In this document: positions 1 to 8,157 of the stretch, in pieces
How the letters are laid out: each line of letters begins with the position of its first letter
Position numbering within the stretch: the first letter of the stretch is position 1
From: Methylopumilus sp009926035
GTDB taxonomy: Bacteria > Pseudomonadota > Gammaproteobacteria > Burkholderiales > Methylophilaceae
Assembly: GCA_041165405.1 (NCBI GenBank)
Contig: JBEANL010000012.1
Location: forward strand, 1 to 35,874
Length of the DNA: 35,874 bases
Direction: 5' to 3'
Notes under the pieces: model-generated
What the model was told of the DNA's origin: nothing
The model's database searches: none
Seen by the model: only the letters and a program-made list of their open reading frames with translations
Made by a program: the position numbers and the translations under genes

Positions 1-817
<817 letters not shown>

Positions 818-1063
818 AATCCAAAACTATTACTTGATCCTTATCTTGCGACAAGGATCGGTATATTGCATTTGCTTTATTAAATCTCAAATTCATTGAT
901 AAGGTTATTAGCCTAATAAATTAAGCTAAGTGTCTTGTCATAAATTTAAAAAGTGTAAAGCACTTATATTTTGAGATCCTTATGACGAACAAAGTTTGAC
1001 CCTTGTCGCGCCATAAGGATTTGTCTTAAAACTATAAGCACCCACACTTATCAGTTGTCTATT
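818..1063 (-). other. Pre-16S rRNA leader
   Basis: This is non-coding spacer between boxA and the mature 16S 5' end. It begins (minus strand) with a GATAAGTGTGGGTGCTTATAG-like stretch typical of betaproteobacterial pre-rRNA next to boxA. Two complementary arms, 838-856 and 1001-1019, can form a long-range stem of 7 + 9 base pairs with a 3x3 internal loop. Part of the left arm can instead form a local hairpin (836-842 with 853-859). No credible protein-coding frame is present. The region is probably processed by RNases; the partner flank beyond the 16S 3' end is not in the window. Confidence 0.8.
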
Positions 1064-1076
1064 TGTTAAAGAACGG
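1062..1076 (-). promoter_or_regulatory. rRNA antitermination boxA
   Basis: On the minus strand this reads CCGTTCTTTAACAAA, a close match to the rRNA boxA element (E. coli TGCTCTTTAACA) bound by NusB/S10. BoxA acts in the RNA, so the rrn transcript must start upstream of it. It begins only about 10 nt after the 3' CCA of the tRNA gene, which places the rrn promoter within or before the tRNA. Confidence 0.8.
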
Positions 1077-1086
1077 TATTTGATCT

Positions 1087-1163
1087 TGGTTGCGGGGACA
1101 GGATTTGAACCTGTGACCTTCGGGTTATGAGCCCGACGAGCTGCCAGACTGCTCCACCCCGCG
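1087..1163 (-). tRNA. metY-like: Initiator tRNA-fMet (anticodon CAU)
   Basis: This 77-nt cloverleaf on the minus strand carries the initiator hallmarks. The 5' C1 faces A72 (an unpaired acceptor end). The anticodon stem has three consecutive G-C pairs (GGG/CCC) around loop CTCATAA. The T-arm reads GGTTCAAATCC. The CCA end is encoded (complement at 1087-1089). The body closely resembles E. coli tRNA-fMet. It sits upstream of 16S on the same strand with no room for an rrn promoter between it and boxA, so it is probably cut from the same primary transcript by RNase P and 3' processing. Confidence 0.95.
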
Positions 1164-1195
1164 ATCGATCTGCATACATGACGCAGAGAGGTGAG

Positions 1196-1225
1196 ACTAT
1201 AGCATCTTTTTTGAAGGGCTGTCAA
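1196..1225 (-). promoter_or_regulatory. sigma70 promoter for tRNA-fMet / rrn operon
   Basis: On the minus strand there is a perfect -35 TTGACA (complement 1220-1225), an 18-nt spacer and -10 TATAGT (1196-1201). The -10 is preceded by TGC, giving an extended -10. The predicted start is near 1189, about 25 nt before the tRNA. It is the only strong promoter seen upstream of boxA, so it is inferred to drive both the tRNA and the rRNA operon. The -35 lies about 70 nt before the tRNA and just beyond the htpG stop codon. Confidence 0.8.
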
Positions 1226-1249
1226 ACATATCTAGCCCTAAAATAGAGG

Positions 1250-3139
1250 CTATTCGACTAAAAATTGGTTAATTTTCTTGACAAAGGCAACCGGGTCTTT
1301 GAGCTGGCCGCCTTCAGAAATCAACGCTTGATCAAAAATCACTTCAGCAAAATCATTGAAACGTTTTGAGTCACTTGTACTCTCAAGTTTTTGAATAAGC
1401 TTATGCGTCGGATTAATTTCTAAAATCGGTTTGGTGTCCGGTGTCTTTTGTCCTGCGGCTTTAAGTAGGCGCTCTAGATTGCCTGATAAATCATGCTCTC
1501 CCGCGACTAGGCATGCCGGTGAATCCGTTAAACGATGGGTGACTTTTACTTCCTTCACTTTATCACCTAACGCTTTTTGAATTTTTTCAATGAGAGATTT
1601 AGCATCCTTCTCGATTTTCTTTTTTTCTTCTTTTTCTTTTTCGTCTTCGAGTTTTCCTAGATCAAGATCGCCTTTTGCAATCGATTGTAATTTCTTACCT
1701 TCAAATACATTAAACGTAGAAAGTAACCACTCGTCGACACGATCACTCATTAATAAAACTTCAATACCTTTCTTCTTAAAAATTTCTAGATGCGGGCTAT
1801 GCTTCGCTGCTTCATAGGAATCAGCTGTGATGTAATAAATCGCTTCTTGTCCATCTTTCATGCGAGCCACATAGTCTTTTAAAGAAACGACTTGCGCATC
1901 AGACGATTCGTGTGTGGAATTAAAGCGGAAAAGTTTTGCGATTTTTTCTCGATTCGCAAAATCTTCACTATGACCTTCCTTCATCACTACACCAAATTCT
2001 TTCCAGAATTTTTTATAGTCATCTGGCTTTTTCTCACTCATCTCTTCGAGAAGATCTAAAATCTTTTTAGTGGAACCTGCGCGGATTGCTTCCACCTCTT
2101 TACTGTCTTGTAAAATTTCTCGTGATACATTTAAAGGAAGATCTGCGCTATCAATCACTCCTTTAATAAAGCGTAAATAATTCGGCATGAGTTTTTCTGA
2201 AGCCTCCATGATGAAGATACGCTTCACGTAAAGCTTCACGCCATGATGACGTTCGCGATCGAATAAATCGAATGGAGCCTTAGCTGGTATATATAGAAGT
2301 GAAATATATTCTTGCTTACCTTCGATACGATTATGTGCATAGGTAAGCGGAGGTTCTTGATCATAAGAAAGATTTTTATAAAACTCGTTATATTCCTCTT
2401 CTTTAATCTCATTTTTATTTCGCGCCCAGAGTGCTGAAGCTGCATTCACTGTTTCATCTTCATCGGTAGGCACTTCTTCGCCATCTTTCCATTCCGATTT
2501 TTTCATGACGATCGGAAGTGTGATGTGATCTGAATACTTCTTGATAATACTTTTGAGCGTCCAGTCGCTTAAGAACTCATCCTCATCTTTTTTAAGATGC
2601 AAGATGATGTCCGTACCTCGTGAATCTTTTTCAATCTCACTGATAGTATACTCACCCTCACCTTTGGATTCCCACTGAACGCCTTGAGAAGTTCCTGCGC
2701 GTCTTGTGAGGACAGTCACTTTGTCAGCAATGATGAAAGAAGAATAGAAACCTACACCAAATTGGCCAATTAAATTAGCGTCCTTAGCCTGATCGCCTGT
2801 TAAGTTATTCAAGAATTCTTTCGTACCTGATCTCGCGATCGTACCGATATTATTAATTACCTCGTCTCGACTCATACCAATACCGTTATCGGAAATCGTT
2901 AGGGTGCGTTTCTTCTTATCAAAACTTAATCTAATTTTTAATTCAGAATCTTTTTCATAAAGGCTCGCATCTTTAAGCGCTTCGAAACGTAATTTGTCTG
3001 CGGCATCGCTTGCATTTGAAATAAGCTCCCGAATCACAATCTCTTTATTACTATATAAAGAGTGAATCATGAGATGGAGCAGTTGTTTAACTTCTGCTTG
3101 GAAGACTAATTTTTCAGATGCATTTTCTTTTGTTGCCAT
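1250..3139 (-). CDS. htpG: Molecular chaperone HtpG (bacterial Hsp90)
   Basis: This is a cytoplasmic ATP-dependent homodimeric chaperone of the Hsp90/GHKL family. At 629 aa its length is normal. The N-terminal nucleotide pocket shows RELISNASDAADKLR (about residues 37-51; E38, N42 and D45 type contacts), DNGIGM, and the GQFGVGFYS lid glycines. A lysine/glutamate-rich charged stretch sits near residues 490-510, followed by the C-terminal dimer region. The ATG at 3139 has AAAGG upstream. The gene is monocistronic: tcdA ends at 3223 behind it, and the rrn promoter begins just past its stop. A near-consensus sigma32 promoter lies upstream, so heat-shock control is expected. Confidence 0.97.
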   Translation of the reverse strand: MATKENASEKLVFQAEVKQLLHLMIHSLYSNKEIVIRELISNASDAADKLRFEALKDASLYEKDSELKIRLSFDKKKRTLTISDNGIGMSRDEVINNIGTIARSGTKEFLNNLTGDQAKDANLIGQFGVGFYSSFIIADKVTVLTRRAGTSQGVQWESKGEGEYTISEIEKDSRGTDIILHLKKDEDEFLSDWTLKSIIKKYSDHITLPIVMKKSEWKDGEEVPTDEDETVNAASALWARNKNEIKEEEYNEFYKNLSYDQEPPLTYAHNRIEGKQEYISLLYIPAKAPFDLFDRERHHGVKLYVKRIFIMEASEKLMPNYLRFIKGVIDSADLPLNVSREILQDSKEVEAIRAGSTKKILDLLEEMSEKKPDDYKKFWKEFGVVMKEGHSEDFANREKIAKLFRFNSTHESSDAQVVSLKDYVARMKDGQEAIYYITADSYEAAKHSPHLEIFKKKGIEVLLMSDRVDEWLLSTFNVFEGKKLQSIAKGDLDLGKLEDEKEKEEKKKIEKDAKSLIEKIQKALGDKVKEVKVTHRLTDSPACLVAGEHDLSGNLERLLKAAGQKTPDTKPILEINPTHKLIQKLESTSDSKRFNDFAEVIFDQALISEGGQLKDPVAFVKKINQFLVE

Positions 3140-3179
3140 GATGAATTACCTTTAAAAAATTAATATGGGATGGTCATTA

Positions 3180-3207
3180 AAATGGGGATAAACATGTAAA
3201 TTTCAAG
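3180..3207 (-). promoter_or_regulatory. sigma32 (RpoH) heat-shock promoter of htpG
   Basis: On the minus strand this reads -35 CTTGAAA (complement 3201-3207), a 13-nt spacer and -10 CCCCATTT (complement 3180-3187). This matches the RpoH consensus CTTGAAA-N11-16-CCCCATnT essentially perfectly. The start site would be about 35 nt before the htpG ATG. It fits the known heat-shock control of htpG. RpoH itself is not in this window. Confidence 0.88.
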
Positions 3208-3222
3208 AGTTATTAAAAAATT

Positions 3223-3972
3223 TTATAGCAATTTTTTTAAAGCTCTTGATGCTGTCATAAAACCAAAGGTGGCTGTCACCATCACACTAGAACCATATCC
3301 GCCACAATGAAGGCCAGTAAGCGCTTGATCATTTTCACAAGCCTCATCTGGTTTCATCATGGCCTCATCTGAAAAGACGACATCAATCCCAACCTTTTGC
3401 GATTCTTTTAATTGCAAAGTTTTTTTAACGTCATGTCTAATCTTGGCGATCAGCCTATCGCCATGCGTTAAACTTAAATCAGCAATTTTGATGCATGATG
3501 GGTCAATGCGACCGCCGGCTCCACCCGTCATCACGAGTGAGATTTTTTCTCTTAAAGTATGTAATGCTAGAGTTGTTTTAATTGTTGCCTGATCAATGGC
3601 ATCGATGACCACATTGAAGTGCGACTTAATAAATATCTCAATATTGTCATTCGAAATAAAGTCATCAATGATATCAACTTGACACATAGGATTAATTTCT
3701 AAAATTCTTTCTTTCATCGCTAACACTTTAGATTTTCCAAGCGTGCTGCTAAGCGCATGAATTTGGCGATTGATATTCGACTCAGCAATATGGTCTAGAT
3801 CAATGAGGGTAATTTGTCCTACTGCGTTTCGAGCTAATGCTTCAGCGGCCCAAGAACCTACACCGCCAATACCAATCACACAAACATGTGAATTCTTAAA
3901 ACGATCTAACGCTTTTTTTCCATAAAGACGTTCGACTCCGCCAAAGCGTCGATTAAAATCAATGTCTTCCAT
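3223..3972 (-). CDS. tcdA: tRNA threonylcarbamoyladenosine dehydratase TcdA (YgdL/CsdL)
   Basis: This E1/ThiF-like ATP-dependent enzyme converts tRNA t6A37 to its cyclic form (ct6A). It has 249 aa. A Rossmann P-loop-like GIGGVGS lies at residues 34-40, followed by LIDLDHIAESNINRQ (about 56-70), the nucleotide-binding Asp and Arg/Asn of E1 enzymes. A TGGAGGRIDP motif follows the central helix. Near the C-terminus, LTGLHCGGYGSS matches TcdA rather than MoeB or ThiF. It lies 8 bp after acpS and is the last gene of the lepA-acpS run. A ThiF/MoeB-like role is less likely because no partner sulfur-carrier gene is nearby. Confidence 0.92.
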   Translation of the reverse strand: MEDIDFNRRFGGVERLYGKKALDRFKNSHVCVIGIGGVGSWAAEALARNAVGQITLIDLDHIAESNINRQIHALSSTLGKSKVLAMKERILEINPMCQVDIIDDFISNDNIEIFIKSHFNVVIDAIDQATIKTTLALHTLREKISLVMTGGAGGRIDPSCIKIADLSLTHGDRLIAKIRHDVKKTLQLKESQKVGIDVVFSDEAMMKPDEACENDQALTGLHCGGYGSSVMVTATFGFMTASRALKKLL

Positions 3973-3980
3973 AGGATATT

Positions 3981-4358
3981 TTAAGTTTCGAGAACCACAA
4001 AGGCAGTCGCAATATTCTTTTCATCTGAAATTGAAATATGCTGACTTAAGATATTTTTTTCTTTTAAATAACTTTTTAATGCTTCATCAAATTCTAAAAT
4101 AGGTTTTCCTAAGTCGTCATGACCTACAATAATATTTTGAAAGCGAACCGGTGATCGAAAACCAGTCCCTAGCGCTTTTGCAAAAGCTTCTTTAGCGGCA
4201 AAACGTTTCGCCAAAAAACGAGATTGTGTAGATGACTTTAAATAACTCTCAAATTCGGAGTCACTTAAGATTCGACGCGCAAATGTATCGCCAAATTTTT
4301 TAATGGAGTCATGAATGCGAGAAACCTCAACAACGTCAGTACCAATACCAAAAATCAT
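3981..4358 (-). CDS. acpS: Holo-[acyl-carrier-protein] synthase
   Basis: It transfers 4'-phosphopantetheine from CoA to the serine of acyl carrier protein, activating fatty-acid synthesis in the cytoplasm. It is 125 aa, normal for the trimeric AcpS family. The N-terminal GIGTDVVEVSRI motif includes the Mg-binding Asp8, and RFAAKEAFAKALGTG holds the catalytic Glu57. The start ATG is at 4358, 22 bp after pdxJ. The pdxJ-acpS pair is conserved across proteobacteria, which supports the call. Confidence 0.96.
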   Translation of the reverse strand: MIFGIGTDVVEVSRIHDSIKKFGDTFARRILSDSEFESYLKSSTQSRFLAKRFAAKEAFAKALGTGFRSPVRFQNIIVGHDDLGKPILEFDEALKSYLKEKNILSQHISISDEKNIATAFVVLET

Positions 4359-4380
4359 AATAGGGCTATCTTTTTAAAAA

Positions 4381-5106
4381 CTATTTCGAATAGGTACGTA
4401 ATAATAATTTCATTTCACGTACTGCATTATCCCATCCTACAAATAATGCATGCGCTACAATTGCGTGACCAATATTAAGTTCTTCAATACCGGGAATGCC
4501 AGCGATTAAATTTACATTATGATAATGAAGACCATGGCCTGCATTCACAACAAGGCCTAATGATAAGGCATGTTCTACCGCATCTTGAACACGTTTGAAT
4601 TCTTTTTGTTTGGTGGCTTCATCTTCGGCATCCGCATAACTTCCGGTATGAATTTCAATGACGGGCGCGCCCATTTTTTTTGCGAGATCAATATCTTTTA
4701 AATCAGGTGCAATAAAAAGGGAGACTCGACTACCCTGTGTTGAGAGCGTTTGTGTTGCGCGGTAAAGATGATCGTAAGATTCTTTAACATTTAATCCGCC
4801 TTCTGTAGTTCGCTCTTCACGTCTTTCAGGCACAATACATACATCTTGAGGTTTAACTTTAGATGCAATGGCAATCATTTCGTCGGTTGCCGCTAATTCC
4901 AAATTCATTTTCGTTTGAAGGAGTGGTCGAATAGCAAAGATATCTTCATCTTGCATATGACGACGATCTTCACGAAGATGAAGTGTAATACTATCAGCAC
5001 CCGCTTGTTCAGCTCGGAGGGCAGCCTCAACCACACTGGGGTACTTTGTCCCTCTGGCTTGCCGAAGTGTGGCTACGTGATCAATGTTAATACCGAGCTT
5101 AATCAT
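4381..5106 (-). CDS. pdxJ: Pyridoxine 5'-phosphate synthase
   Basis: It condenses 3-amino-2-oxopropyl phosphate with 1-deoxyxylulose 5-phosphate to make pyridoxine 5'-phosphate, the ring-closing step of DXP-dependent vitamin B6 synthesis. At 241 aa it is a standard TIM barrel. Visible motifs are the N-terminal LGINIDHVATLRQARG, the SITLHLREDRRHMQD active-site segment (about 40-54), CIVPERREERTTEGGL (about 91-106) and NAGHGLHYHN (about 193-202). It lies 9 bp after recO and 22 bp before acpS in the same operon. It supplies PLP, used for example by the two cysteine desulfurases encoded later in the window. Confidence 0.97.
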   Translation of the reverse strand: MIKLGINIDHVATLRQARGTKYPSVVEAALRAEQAGADSITLHLREDRRHMQDEDIFAIRPLLQTKMNLELAATDEMIAIASKVKPQDVCIVPERREERTTEGGLNVKESYDHLYRATQTLSTQGSRVSLFIAPDLKDIDLAKKMGAPVIEIHTGSYADAEDEATKQKEFKRVQDAVEHALSLGLVVNAGHGLHYHNVNLIAGIPGIEELNIGHAIVAHALFVGWDNAVREMKLLLRTYSK

Positions 5107-5115
5107 AAAATTATC

Positions 5116-5832
5116 TTATCCTTGTAAGTCGACAAAGAGCTGTTTTGAATGAAGGGGTTTGTCACCTAAATAAAAACCTAACAAATAGCGCATCAATTGC
5201 TTACTTTGTTGCTGCGTCTCTTTATCCAGATATTGGTTACTTGCCATATCAAGAAGGGTTTTACCTAAAACTTTTATGCCGCGATCGGTCTTCGTTAAAT
5301 CACATGCACCGTATTCGGCTTCATAACGGTATATTTTATCAGGGATAATCGGGTTTGAATCTTCATCATAATCTAAAGTGACCGCATAGCCTAAAGCTTG
5401 TAAAAGTTTTAACTCAAATCGTCTTAATGTGATAGTGAGTTCTCGGCCTTCACTTAAGGCTAAAATCGTTTCATGATAAAAATGAAAGAGTTCGGTATAA
5501 GACTCCTCTCTTGGCAATAAACGAATCATCAATTCATTCAAATAAAAGCCACACATCAATGCATCACCTTCTAAAATGGTGAGTTTTTCGCACCATTCCA
5601 ATCCGTTTAAACTTTTAAGTTCAGATTTTCCTGACCAATTTGCAAGGAGCACTTGAAAAGATTGAAGCATGCCGCGAATAGAGGATCGCGGACGACGCGC
5701 ACCTTTCGCAACTACTGGAATACGGCCAAATTTTTCTGAGAAAATTTCTGCGATTAAACTTGTCTCTTTAAAAGGATAGGTGTGCAAAATATACACACGC
5801 TGATTTTCTTGACGATGACTAGGCGTTGCCAT
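5116..5832 (-). CDS. recO: DNA repair protein RecO
   Basis: It is a recombination mediator that, with RecR, loads RecA on SSB-coated single strands in the RecF pathway. It has 238 aa. The N-terminal OB-fold includes VYILHTYPFKETSLIAEIFSEKFGR (split: residues 13-37) and VAKGARRPRSSIRG, a basic segment typical of RecO. A helical domain with MCGFYLNELMIRLL follows. No zinc-finger cysteines are evident in the C-terminal half, as in E. coli RecO. It lies between era (8 bp upstream) and pdxJ (9 bp downstream), its usual place. Confidence 0.94.
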   Translation of the reverse strand: MATPSHRQENQRVYILHTYPFKETSLIAEIFSEKFGRIPVVAKGARRPRSSIRGMLQSFQVLLANWSGKSELKSLNGLEWCEKLTILEGDALMCGFYLNELMIRLLPREESYTELFHFYHETILALSEGRELTITLRRFELKLLQALGYAVTLDYDEDSNPIIPDKIYRYEAEYGACDLTKTDRGIKVLGKTLLDMASNQYLDKETQQQSKQLMRYLLGFYLGDKPLHSKQLFVDLQG

Positions 5833-5840
5833 TTAAAAAA

Positions 5841-6731
5841 TTATAAGCCTAATGATTTCAAAACACGCTGATCTGTGGACCAGCCACTTTTGACTTTCAC
5901 CCAAGTTTCAAGCCATACCTTGCCACCAAAGAGTTCTTCCATGTCTTGTCTCGATTCAGTTGAAATCTGTTTTAATTTTTCGCCGTCTCGACCGATCAAC
6001 ATAGGCTTCTGACTTTCTTTATCGACAATGATGGCAGCAAAGATACGACGCAAATTACCTTCCACTTCAAATTTTTCAATTTCGACCGCAATGGCATAAG
6101 GGACTTCTTGTCCCGTTAAACGAAATATTTTTTCACGAATAATTTCAGAGGCTAAAAAGCGCTCGCTCTTATCCGTAATTTCATCTTCACCATAAATGAA
6201 AGGTTGTTCAGGTAAAAAATCACGCACCGTCGATAATAAATGGTCGAGGTGTTTATTTTTTTTAGCAGATACAGGCACCATCGCTTTAAAACTATAAGAT
6301 TCACTCATCATTTTAATTTCTTTTAAAAGTGCATTTTTATCTTTCATTAAATCCACTTTATTCATCACTAAAATCGTTGGGCGATCTTTTGGAATCAGTT
6401 TCATCACTGCTTGATCTTCTTCAGTCATACCGCGAGACTCAATCACAAAAAGCACTACATCCACATCACTTAACACTTGATGCACTGTTTTATTTAAACC
6501 CTTATTCATAAGGTTTAAATGTTTAAGTTGAAATCCGGGTGTATCTATGAAAAGAAATTGCGTGTCATCAATTGTTTGAATACCTAACAATTGATAACGT
6601 GTGGTCTGTGCTTTTTTGGAGGTGATACTGATTTTACTACCAACCAAATAATTAAGAAGTGTCGATTTACCCACATTGGGTCGTCCTACGATAGCAATCG
6701 TGCCGCAGCGTGTGATTTGATGTGCACTCAC
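5841..6731 (-). CDS. era: GTPase Era
   Basis: It is a ribosome-assembly GTPase that binds the 3' end of 16S rRNA. It has 296 aa. The P-loop GRPNVGKST is at residues 16-24, switch II DTPGF at 63-67 and NKVD at 124-127. The C-terminal KH domain contains LIGRDGEKLK (GxxG loop) followed by the KVWLETWVKVKSGW end typical of Era. Its start overlaps the rnc stop by 4 bp (ATGA), indicating translational coupling with RNase III, which matures the same rRNA. Confidence 0.97.
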   Translation of the reverse strand: MSAHQITRCGTIAIVGRPNVGKSTLLNYLVGSKISITSKKAQTTRYQLLGIQTIDDTQFLFIDTPGFQLKHLNLMNKGLNKTVHQVLSDVDVVLFVIESRGMTEEDQAVMKLIPKDRPTILVMNKVDLMKDKNALLKEIKMMSESYSFKAMVPVSAKKNKHLDHLLSTVRDFLPEQPFIYGEDEITDKSERFLASEIIREKIFRLTGQEVPYAIAVEIEKFEVEGNLRRIFAAIIVDKESQKPMLIGRDGEKLKQISTESRQDMEELFGGKVWLETWVKVKSGWSTDQRVLKSLGL

Positions 6732-7414
6732 GAATGAGACTCCTGCATCAGCTGATAAGCTTTAGAAGCTGCCTCTTGCTCTGCAATACGGCGGCTGTTT
6801 CCTACACCTTGTGTTTTAATGTTTGATTGCCTGATATGACATTCAATCGTAAACGTTTGGCTATGCGCTTCACCTTCAATTGAAATCACCGTATAGATCG
6901 GTAAATCATTTTTCTTACTTTGTAATAATTCTTGCAGTAATGTTTTAGAATCTTTTTGAATTAATTTCGGATCAATTTCATTCAATTGTGTTTCAAAGCA
7001 TCGTGAAACAAATTGATGGGTAGGTTCAATACCACCGTCTAAATAGATAGCGCCAATGATGGATTCAAAAGTATCTGCCAGAATAGATGGGCGTCGCCAT
7101 CCTGCACTTTTAAGTTCACCTTCGCCCAATCGAATAAAGTCACCCAAGCCCATCGATGTCGCAATAGCACTCAATGAACTTTCTTTCACGAGTTGTGCCC
7201 GTAAGCGACTCAGATCTCCCTCATCGATACGTGGAAATCTTTTGTAGAGTTCATTTGCAATTAGAAAGCTTAATACGCTATCACCTAAGAATTCGAGACG
7301 TTCATTATGTTGAGCTGAGAAGCTGCGATGCGTGAGCGCCATCATCATAAATGAAGGATCATTAAATGTGTAATGAATGATCCTGCTTAATGAAGCTTGG
7401 CGTTCTTTATCCAT
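6728..7414 (-). CDS. rnc: Ribonuclease III
   Basis: It is a double-strand-specific endoribonuclease that cuts pre-rRNA stems and some mRNAs. It has 228 aa. The signature NERLEFLGDSVL is at residues 37-48 (E41, D45). Downstream catalytic residues fall in ILADTFESIIGAIYLDGG (D114, E117). A C-terminal double-stranded-RNA-binding domain spans about 155-225. It overlaps lepB by 1 bp and era by 4 bp. A DUF4845-type small gene, often found between lepB and rnc in betaproteobacteria, is absent here. Confidence 0.97.
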   Translation of the reverse strand: MDKERQASLSRIIHYTFNDPSFMMMALTHRSFSAQHNERLEFLGDSVLSFLIANELYKRFPRIDEGDLSRLRAQLVKESSLSAIATSMGLGDFIRLGEGELKSAGWRRPSILADTFESIIGAIYLDGGIEPTHQFVSRCFETQLNEIDPKLIQKDSKTLLQELLQSKKNDLPIYTVISIEGEAHSQTFTIECHIRQSNIKTQGVGNSRRIAEQEAASKAYQLMQESHS

Positions 7415-8157
7415 TAATGAATGATGGACCCAATACGTTTAAATTCACTGAAGTTAAACCAAATAAAAAAAGCGCGACCCACTAAATGATGTTCAGGCAC
7501 AAAACCCCAGACTCGGCTATCAGCACTATTATCACGGTTATCACCAAACGCTAAGTAATGGCCTTGAGGCACTTCAAATTTAAAATCGTCCCCCGGTAAA
7601 TCATGAATCAGAATGGAATGATTCACATCGCCTAAAGCCTCTTTAAATTCTTTGGCTTCAATATGATGAATCTCATTCATCGTGTAAGGATATTTATCGA
7701 TAAATGTTTGTTCTATTTTTTTTCCATTAATAAAAAGCGTTTTACTTTTGTATTCGATCACATCGCCTGGAAGACCGACCACACGCTTAATATAATCAAT
7801 GGAAGGTTTTGGTGGATATTGAAATACAAAGACGTCTCCACGTTTAGGTGAACCTACCTCTATCATCGTGTAATTTAGAATAGGTACACGAATACCATAA
7901 GTAAATTTATTCACGAGAATAAAGTCGCCTGCTAAAAGGGTGGGCATCATCGAGCCTGAAGGAATCTTAAAAGGCTCTACAATAAATGAGCGAATAAAGA
8001 ATACTAAAAAAATGACTGGGAAAAAACTTTTAGAATATTCAACAAGAATAGGTTCTTTTGTATTCCTCGGTCTTTTTTTACTTAAAACAAAAATATCGAG
8101 GAGCCAAATGACTCCTGTGATTATTAAAACAATAACCATGATCAATGCAAAAATCAT
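7414..8157 (-). CDS. lepB: Signal peptidase I
   Basis: It is an inner-membrane serine protease that removes signal peptides from Sec/Tat substrates. It has 247 aa, shorter than E. coli LepB (324 aa). Two N-terminal membrane helices lie at about 2-21 and 45-60. Box B IPSGSMMPTL holds nucleophile S69, and box D YIKRVVGLPGD holds the general base K124. Box E GDNRDNSADSRVWGFV lies near residue 210. Its start overlaps the lepA stop by 4 bp and its end overlaps rnc. Likely clients in this window include MucD, RseB and the PA2779-like protein; the lipoproteins would use LspA instead. Confidence 0.97.
   Translation of the reverse strand: MIFALIMVIVLIITGVIWLLDIFVLSKKRPRNTKEPILVEYSKSFFPVIFLVFFIRSFIVEPFKIPSGSMMPTLLAGDFILVNKFTYGIRVPILNYTMIEVGSPKRGDVFVFQYPPKPSIDYIKRVVGLPGDVIEYKSKTLFINGKKIEQTFIDKYPYTMNEIHHIEAKEFKEALGDVNHSILIHDLPGDDFKFEVPQGHYLAFGDNRDNSADSRVWGFVPEHHLVGRAFFIWFNFSEFKRIGSIIH

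Noticed and set aside
1215..1239. Inverted repeat AGGGCT/AGCCCT just past htpG as an htpG terminator
   Set aside because: The loop is 13 nt, there is no U-tract, and the repeat overlaps the rrn -35 element; more likely incidental.
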